NCBI GenBank assembly: GCA_028823475.1
Contig: JAPKBI010000004.1
Coordinates: 1 to 32,313 of the forward strand
Direction: 5' to 3'
Length of the DNA stretch: 32,313 nucleotides
Source of the DNA: Halioglobus sp.
GTDB taxonomy: Bacteria > Pseudomonadota > Gammaproteobacteria > Pseudomonadales > Halieaceae
The translations under genes were made by a program, and so were the position numbers. Of this stretch, positions 27,347-32,313 are shown in pieces (the stretch's first letter is position 1; every line of letters starts with the position of its first letter). The notes beneath the pieces were generated by a model, which was given only the letters and a program-made list of their open reading frames with translations, was not told where the DNA came from and made no database searches.

Positions 27347-28351
27347 GTGAAACTGGCAAGTATTTCATATCAAGGAATTGATCGAATTGTTGCGGCAATA
27401 GACGAACAACGTGTGGTGGACATCGTCGCAGCATTTGCCGCAGCATTCGATGATCGTGTCAGTGCTCCGGGTGATATGCTCGAGCTGCTACAAGGGGGAG
27501 AAGAAGTCTTGGCTCAGGTCTCGGAGGCGGTCGACGCAGTGCGAAAATCCCCAGATACCGTGGAGATGATTTTCCAGTCCGATGTATACTGGCACGCTCC
27601 GATTCGCAATCCAGGCAAGGTTTGCGGTATCGCGATGAATAACTCCGCCAGTAACAGTCGCAAGATCAGAGCACCAGAGCACCCCGCCTTTTTTCTGAAG
27701 CCAGCCTCGTGCCTGATTGGTCATAAAGAACCTATCGTCATCAGAAAATACTATGGCAGCGTACACCCCGAACCAGAGCTTGCGGTAATCATAGGTAAAG
27801 AGATGCGTGACGTGCCTGCAGTTGATGCGATAAATTATGTTGCTGGTTATACTATCATGAACGACTTGACTGGGAATGACATGCGTGCGGAAGACCTATT
27901 TCAGTATTGGGCTATCTACGCCAAAGAAGATAATCCCAATGAGACGAATCGAGTCGAGCAGCACCTCTCGTATGCGGGTCGTTATAAGGGTTGTGATACG
28001 TTTGGCATATTGGGCCCCTGGTTAGTTACTCGGGAGGAGATTTCAAACCCGGATGATCTCGCCGTTGAGTGTAGTGTAGGGGACGAAATGATCGCCGAGG
28101 ATAGTACGCGATATTACAATTATAAAGTGGCTGAAATACTCAGTTTTATTAATCAGTTTCACACTCTGTACCCTGGCGACGTGGTGTCATGCGGTACGGC
28201 ATTCAAACCTGTGAAAAACCAGAAATCTATTCACTGTGCTAATTTCCAACAGGTTCCTGGACCAGTGTCAGTATCCATTGAAGGTCTCGGTATTCAGGAG
28301 AATCCTGTTATAGTTGAGGACAGAGTGATAGGTGAATGGCGGTTGAATTAG
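27347..28351 (+). CDS. Fumarylacetoacetate hydrolase family protein (long form, possible C-C hydrolase/isomerase)
   Basis: 'GIAMNNSASNSRKIRAPEHPAFFLKPASCLIGHKEPIVIRKYYGSVHPEPELAVIIGKEMRDV', 'YTIMNDLTGNDMRAED', 'LYPGDVVSCGTAFKPV'; GTG start. Confidence 0.87.
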   Translation: MKLASISYQGIDRIVAAIDEQRVVDIVAAFAAAFDDRVSAPGDMLELLQGGEEVLAQVSEAVDAVRKSPDTVEMIFQSDVYWHAPIRNPGKVCGIAMNNSASNSRKIRAPEHPAFFLKPASCLIGHKEPIVIRKYYGSVHPEPELAVIIGKEMRDVPAVDAINYVAGYTIMNDLTGNDMRAEDLFQYWAIYAKEDNPNETNRVEQHLSYAGRYKGCDTFGILGPWLVTREEISNPDDLAVECSVGDEMIAEDSTRYYNYKVAEILSFINQFHTLYPGDVVSCGTAFKPVKNQKSIHCANFQQVPGPVSVSIEGLGIQENPVIVEDRVIGEWRLN

Positions 28352-28809
28352 AGGCCCTTGCCCGCCTTGAAGCTCGGCTGGCAATTGAAGATTTAAACAC
28401 GCATTTTTGTCATTACCTTGACCACAACAAGGTCGATCTGCTGGTGGGTCTTTTTACCGCCGAGGCATACTACGCACACGGCAGTCGGGTGTCTGTTGGG
28501 GTTGAGAAGATTCGCAGTTTGTTTGATGCTCGTTTGAGTGCGGGTGTACGAACGGCGCGGCATATGTATAGTGGCCTTAAAGTTGAGCTAGTAGCGGCGG
28601 ATCGAGCACGAGGCACGAGTGTCTGTATGACTTTCGCGCAGAATGCTGCTCCGCCGATCACCTCGGCAGTACCGTATCTGGTAGCGGATTTTTTTGACGA
28701 ATATGTGCGCGAGGACGATGGTTGCTGGCGCATAGCAAAACGGCGTATAGAACGCATTTTTATTGACCCTTCAAACAAAGGCCCAGTTGGACAAACGAAC
28801 AAGGGCTAG
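28336..28809 (+). CDS. SnoaL-like/NTF2-fold protein
   Basis: 'LARLEARLAIEDLNTHFCHYLDHNKVDLLVGLFTAEAYYAHGSRVSVGVEKIRSLFDARLSAGVRTARHMYSGLKVEL ... YVREDDGCWRIAKRRIERIF'; overlaps the FAH 3' end. Confidence 0.85.
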   Translation: MAVELEALARLEARLAIEDLNTHFCHYLDHNKVDLLVGLFTAEAYYAHGSRVSVGVEKIRSLFDARLSAGVRTARHMYSGLKVELVAADRARGTSVCMTFAQNAAPPITSAVPYLVADFFDEYVREDDGCWRIAKRRIERIFIDPSNKGPVGQTNKG

Positions 28810-28844
28810 GCCTGCGATGGAGTACTTTTTGGCAGGAGATTGCA

Positions 28845-29804
28845 ATGAACACAGTTCTGGTGTGTGCTTCGCACAGTCCACTTTTACATTGTTATAGTAA
28901 GGAACCCGAGAGCTGGCAGGCGCTCCAGGAAGCCTACATCAAAACTGCTACAGTGATTAGGACATTTGATCCGGAACTTGTGATCGCATTTGGCTCGGAT
29001 CACTTTAATGGCTTCTTTCTGAAGATGATGCCGGCTTTCTGTGTGGGGGCTAAAGCTGAAGCGGCTGGCGACATTGGGGGCTATCCTGGTCCTCTGAATG
29101 TACCTCAGGATATTGCATTCAGTGTTGTAGAGTTTCTACGGGACAATGATATTGATCCCGCGATTTCGTATCAGATGACGATCGATCACGCTTTTTCCCA
29201 GACGATTGTTGATATGTTGGGTGGCCTTGATAAACGGCCTGTCATACCCGTATTCATAAACTGTATCACGACACCATTCGTTCCTTTTAAGCGAAGTAGA
29301 TTAATGGGAGAAGCAATTGGTCGATTTACCCAAACTCTTAACAAGCGTGTTTTGTTATTGGGGTCTGGCGGTATGTCACATCATCCCACTCGATACTATC
29401 CCGCTTATGGTGAAGGGGGAGAAAAGGTTCAGGCCTGGCAGCTCTCCGGTGGCGATGATCCATCTTCATTGACGCGGCCAGAATGGTTGGAGCGACTGGA
29501 GGTAATGCATCACGAAGGGGCCGATATGATAGCGCGAGGGGAGCGTACAGCAAAAGATATGCGCTTGAATGCAGAGTCTGATCGAGCTTTCCTTGATACT
29601 CTGGTATCTGGTGGACTTGAGGCTTTCGACACCTGGGACCAGTATAAACTGGTAGAAGAAGCGGGGATTGGTTCTATGGAATTACATACTTGGATTGCTG
29701 CCGCTGCTGCGCATAAAGCTGCTGGCGGATCAAATCCGGTGGTAGATATTTACACCATGGCCCCAGAGATCGGTATCGCGGCTGGTATTGTTCATGCCCT
29801 TTGA
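28845..29804 (+). CDS. 2,3-dihydroxyphenylpropionate 1,2-dioxygenase-like LigB-superfamily enzyme (MhpB-like)
   Basis: 'VLVCASHSPLLHCY', 'FDPELVIAFGSDHFNGFFLKMMPAFCVGAKAEAAGDIGGYPGPLNVP', 'VIPVFINCITTPFVPFKRSRLMGEAIGRFTQTLNKRVLLLGSGGMSHHPT', matching my recollection of MhpB blocks. Confidence 0.9.
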   Translation: MNTVLVCASHSPLLHCYSKEPESWQALQEAYIKTATVIRTFDPELVIAFGSDHFNGFFLKMMPAFCVGAKAEAAGDIGGYPGPLNVPQDIAFSVVEFLRDNDIDPAISYQMTIDHAFSQTIVDMLGGLDKRPVIPVFINCITTPFVPFKRSRLMGEAIGRFTQTLNKRVLLLGSGGMSHHPTRYYPAYGEGGEKVQAWQLSGGDDPSSLTRPEWLERLEVMHHEGADMIARGERTAKDMRLNAESDRAFLDTLVSGGLEAFDTWDQYKLVEEAGIGSMELHTWIAAAAAHKAAGGSNPVVDIYTMAPEIGIAAGIVHAL

Positions 29805-29822
29805 TGGCTGAGGTAGAATTCT

Positions 29823-30638
29823 TTGATTGACAATTCACTATTGATCGCCGTCGCGCCGAACGGAGCGCGTCGTAATTATGCGGATCACCCCCACTTACCG
29901 ATATCTCCCAAAGAACTGGCCTACACTGCAGCCAGATGCCTCGAGGCTGGAGCGGCCATGCTTCACTTACATGTGCGGGACGAGTGGGGTGGCCACACCT
30001 TGGATGCCAGACGCTACCGTGCAGCCTTAAAAGAAATTGAGAGCGCCGTTGGCGAAGATATGCTGATTCAGGTGACATCGGAAGCTGCCGGAGTCTATCG
30101 ACCGCACGAGCAAGTGGCTGCCGTTCGAGAATTAGAGCCGCGTTGCGTGTCAATCGGGTTGCGAGAGATCATCCCCGATGATACCGCGATAGATTTTGGA
30201 GCCAGTTTTCTCGCGGAGCTACGAGAGCGAGCTTGTCTGGTGCAGTATATTCTCTATTCGGTAGAGGATATTCAGCGGTATCAGCGCTTCTGTGTCGAAG
30301 GGGTAATCCCGACGTCGGGAAATCTCGTTCTATTTGTACTGGGACGTTATGACAATCAACAATATCAGGAGAGTGCTCTACAGGAGTATCGAGCCGCTCT
30401 AACTCAGCCGGATAACTGGATGGTGTGCGCCTTCGGCAGCCAGGAACAGCGAGTTATGTCCCAGGCCATTCAGCTCAGTGGGCATGTCCGTGTCGGCTTT
30501 GAGAATAATATTTGGCTACAAGATGGCTCGCTTGCTGAAGATAATTCAGTATTGGTCTCTCTCTCTGCGCAGTCAGCTCGGGAGCAGGGGCGCAATTTGG
30601 CTACGATTAAAGACGCGGTCGCGATGTTTGGAACCTGA
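29823..30638 (+). CDS. BKACE family protein (DUF849, beta-keto acid cleavage enzyme)
   Basis: 'LLIAVAPNGARRNYADHPHLPISPKELAYTAARCLEAGAAMLHLHVRDEWGGHTLDARRYRAAL', 'LIQVTSEAAGVYRPHEQVAAVRELEPRCVSIGLREI', 'GHVRVGFENNIWLQDG'; TTG start. Confidence 0.9.
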   Translation: MIDNSLLIAVAPNGARRNYADHPHLPISPKELAYTAARCLEAGAAMLHLHVRDEWGGHTLDARRYRAALKEIESAVGEDMLIQVTSEAAGVYRPHEQVAAVRELEPRCVSIGLREIIPDDTAIDFGASFLAELRERACLVQYILYSVEDIQRYQRFCVEGVIPTSGNLVLFVLGRYDNQQYQESALQEYRAALTQPDNWMVCAFGSQEQRVMSQAIQLSGHVRVGFENNIWLQDGSLAEDNSVLVSLSAQSAREQGRNLATIKDAVAMFGT

Positions 30639-30801
30639 TTGATCGAGGGATTGTTATGTCGACCCTAGTCGCTAGTGTGGAGTAACCCTCTGTAGAGGAT
30701 CTAGATAGAGTCACTGATACTTTTAGAGGTGTCATAGTACCCGCCAGCGGCGTGGATATACTCGATGGTTTTAATGTGTAGTCAGTCAATTAGGTGAACC
30801 A

Positions 30802-30981
30802 ATGAAAAAGTGAACAAGACCCACTTTTAGCCCCGAATTTAGACTGGAAGAATCTAAGTTAGTGGTTGATTAACATTACACCGTTAGTGCAACAGCTCAA
30901 GCCATGAACGTAGGCATTTCTACAATGGCCAAATGGGTCGCCCAGTTAAAACAGGAACGCCCTATGCAGCTGCCACGCTAA
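30802..30981 (+). pseudogene. Degenerate IS3-family OrfA remnant
   Basis: Reads MKK*TRPTFSPEFRLEESKLVVD*HYTVSATAQAMNVGISTMAKWVAQLKQERPMQLPR*, an IS3 OrfA N-terminal HTH with two in-frame stops. Confidence 0.83.
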
Positions 30982-31077
30982 AATATGATGCCGTCACACA
31001 GCAAAGAGCGCGTGATAATTTAATCCAAAAGCAACAGTTGAGATCACGACTTATAGATCTTGGATGCTGAGTATTTA

Positions 31078-31553
31078 ATGAAAACCTTCTTCCTAACCAT
31101 CATTAGCGGACTAGCCTCGATCTTCTTCATCGTAATTTTAACTGCTACCAATACTTTTGCAGAAGGCTACGACCGCTCAGTATTCAACTTCCACAGCTAC
31201 AAACCTGACACCTCCATAGGCTTCTACACTAACCAATCCTGTGACTTCATTAACATAGATCATGTGGTCAGCCTCAAGGATGCCTACGACAGCGGTGCGG
31301 CCTCTTGGAGCAACTCTAAGAAAAATCCTTCGCTAACGATAGGCTCGCTTCATGCGGCCGCGTGAACAGTTCTAAAGGCTCTGCGGGGCCAAGTGATTTC
31401 CTGCGTAGAAGCAATAATGGCAAGGGTTTGGAGTATAAGATTGTCAGGTTCTGTGAGTATGTGCAGAAGTATCGTGCGGTGAAGATTAAGTTTGGTTTGT
31501 CGCTTGAAGGCAATAATGCCAAGACCTTTACTACCTGTGGAATTAGTCTTTAA
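31078..31553 (+). pseudogene. Frameshifted HNH endonuclease family protein (DUF1524/GmrSD C-terminal-like), with signal peptide
   Basis: 'MKTFFLTIISGLASIFFIVILTATNTFAEGYDRSVFNFHSYKPDTSIGFYTNQSCDFINIDHVVSLKDAYDSGAASWSNSKK' continues in another frame as 'SFANDRLASCGRVNSSKGSAGPSDFLRRSNNGKGLEYKIVRFCEYVQKYRAVKIKFGLSLEGNNAKTFTTCGISL'; frame change near 31320-31332. Confidence 0.75.
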
Positions 31554-32114
31554 ATGGTGGTCAGATATTTTTGGGGCGATTTAGAGTTTTATACGCATTC
31601 TTCGCCAGTTCAGATTCATTCCCGCTCATTAGTAATACTAGGTAGAGCAGGAGTCCCTTCTGACAAAAGGGGTGGTACCCCCGGGGTAGGGTCGGCGTAT
31701 CTGAGAATTAGGGCTTTGTTGCAGGGTTTTTTGGTCATGAAAATAAAATATGACGGTACTTTTGACGGTATAAGTATTTAATAAAATTAAATTAAGTATA
31801 AATATCAATATCTTATCATCTATTATCAAGTCCGGCCCCGGCACCATAGATACACCTAACCCATTCTTTTACCTGTGTATTCTTGCAACTACACCGTTAG
31901 GGTAGACAATGCGGTATACACAAAATCACCCGCAAGACACATACTTATGAGTGGCTTAGTGAATATACATTTCATTGGATTTACTACTCATTTATCACAG
32001 GATGCTAAAAGAGTGGGAATTGCTATTAATACTATTGAAATGATTGCCAGCAGAGGTTTTGTTTAATTTTAAGCGTGCTAACATGATAGCTACTCATTAG
32101 AATAAGACCAACAA

Positions 32115-32313
32115 ATGTCCCTAGACCAGCAGATAGACCAGCTAATAAACCCTCTTGCAGAGGGCTTATCAGACATTATTTTTTATCAAATAAATATCTT
32201 TGGGCAGGGCTTTCCACTCATTGTCTTATGGCTGGTATCAGCAGCGGTATTTTTCACCTGTTATCTTGGTTTTATTAACATACGCGGCTTCTCAAAAGCG
32301 ATTAGCATCGTTA
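32115..32313 (+). CDS. N-terminus of an AGCS-type sodium:amino acid (alanine) symporter, truncated by the window edge
   Basis: Reads MSLDQQIDQLINPLAEGLSDIIFYQINIFGQGFPLIVLWLVSAAVFFTCYLGFINIRGFSKAISIV, characteristic AGCS N-terminus; not in the ORF track because it runs off the window. Confidence 0.78.
   Translation, partial: MSLDQQIDQLINPLAEGLSDIIFYQINIFGQGFPLIVLWLVSAAVFFTCYLGFINIRGFSKAISIV

Noticed and set aside
29674-30153. 159-aa minus-strand ORF
   Set aside because: Antisense across the MhpB-like/BKACE junction; both sense genes are strongly supported.
31660-31700. GC-rich segment AAAAGGGGTGGTACCCCCGGGGTAGGG, considered as an attC site, intron end or IS end
   Set aside because: No paired recombination-site arms or recognisable IS termini could be identified by eye.
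1-32313. CRISPR arrays, tRNA or rRNA genes
   Set aside because: No regularly spaced direct repeats and no tRNA/rRNA-like segments were recognised on reading; a dedicated scan was not possible.

Overview
Window from what looks like a marine-type gammaproteobacterium, dominated by aromatic catabolism. Four catabolic blocks are supported. (A) A minus-strand operon (about 754-6456) with LigA and LigB extradiol dioxygenase subunits, two GSTs, a secreted amidohydrolase and an M28 peptidase. (B) A plus-strand IclR-HAD-aminotransferase-UPF0261 operon (10939-14946) divergent from an aldehyde dehydrogenase. (C) An almost complete homoprotocatechuate (HPA) meta-cleavage pathway: hpaG-like plus hpaR-like on +, and hpaE-D-F-H-I on -. 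(D) An IclR-linked cluster holding a DUF6152-like secreted protein, a large FAH-family enzyme, a SnoaL/NTF2-like protein, an MhpB-like dioxygenase and a BKACE/DUF849 enzyme, next to two more DUF6152-like paralogs. Degenerate IS3-family remnants lie at about 16.8-17.2 kb and 30.8-31.0 kb, and a frameshifted HNH endonuclease lies at about 31.1-31.55 kb. The most notable signals are: a repeated TTAACATGTTAA palindrome upstream of four transcription units, which suggests a MarR/HpaR-type regulon; three different LigB-superfamily dioxygenases in about 27 kb; the MhpB-FAH-SnoaL-BKACE gene set, which I do not recognise as a described pathway; and three DUF6152-like exported proteins whose predicted mature N-termini all begin His-His. 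All calls come from reading the sequence by eye; no database searches were run.
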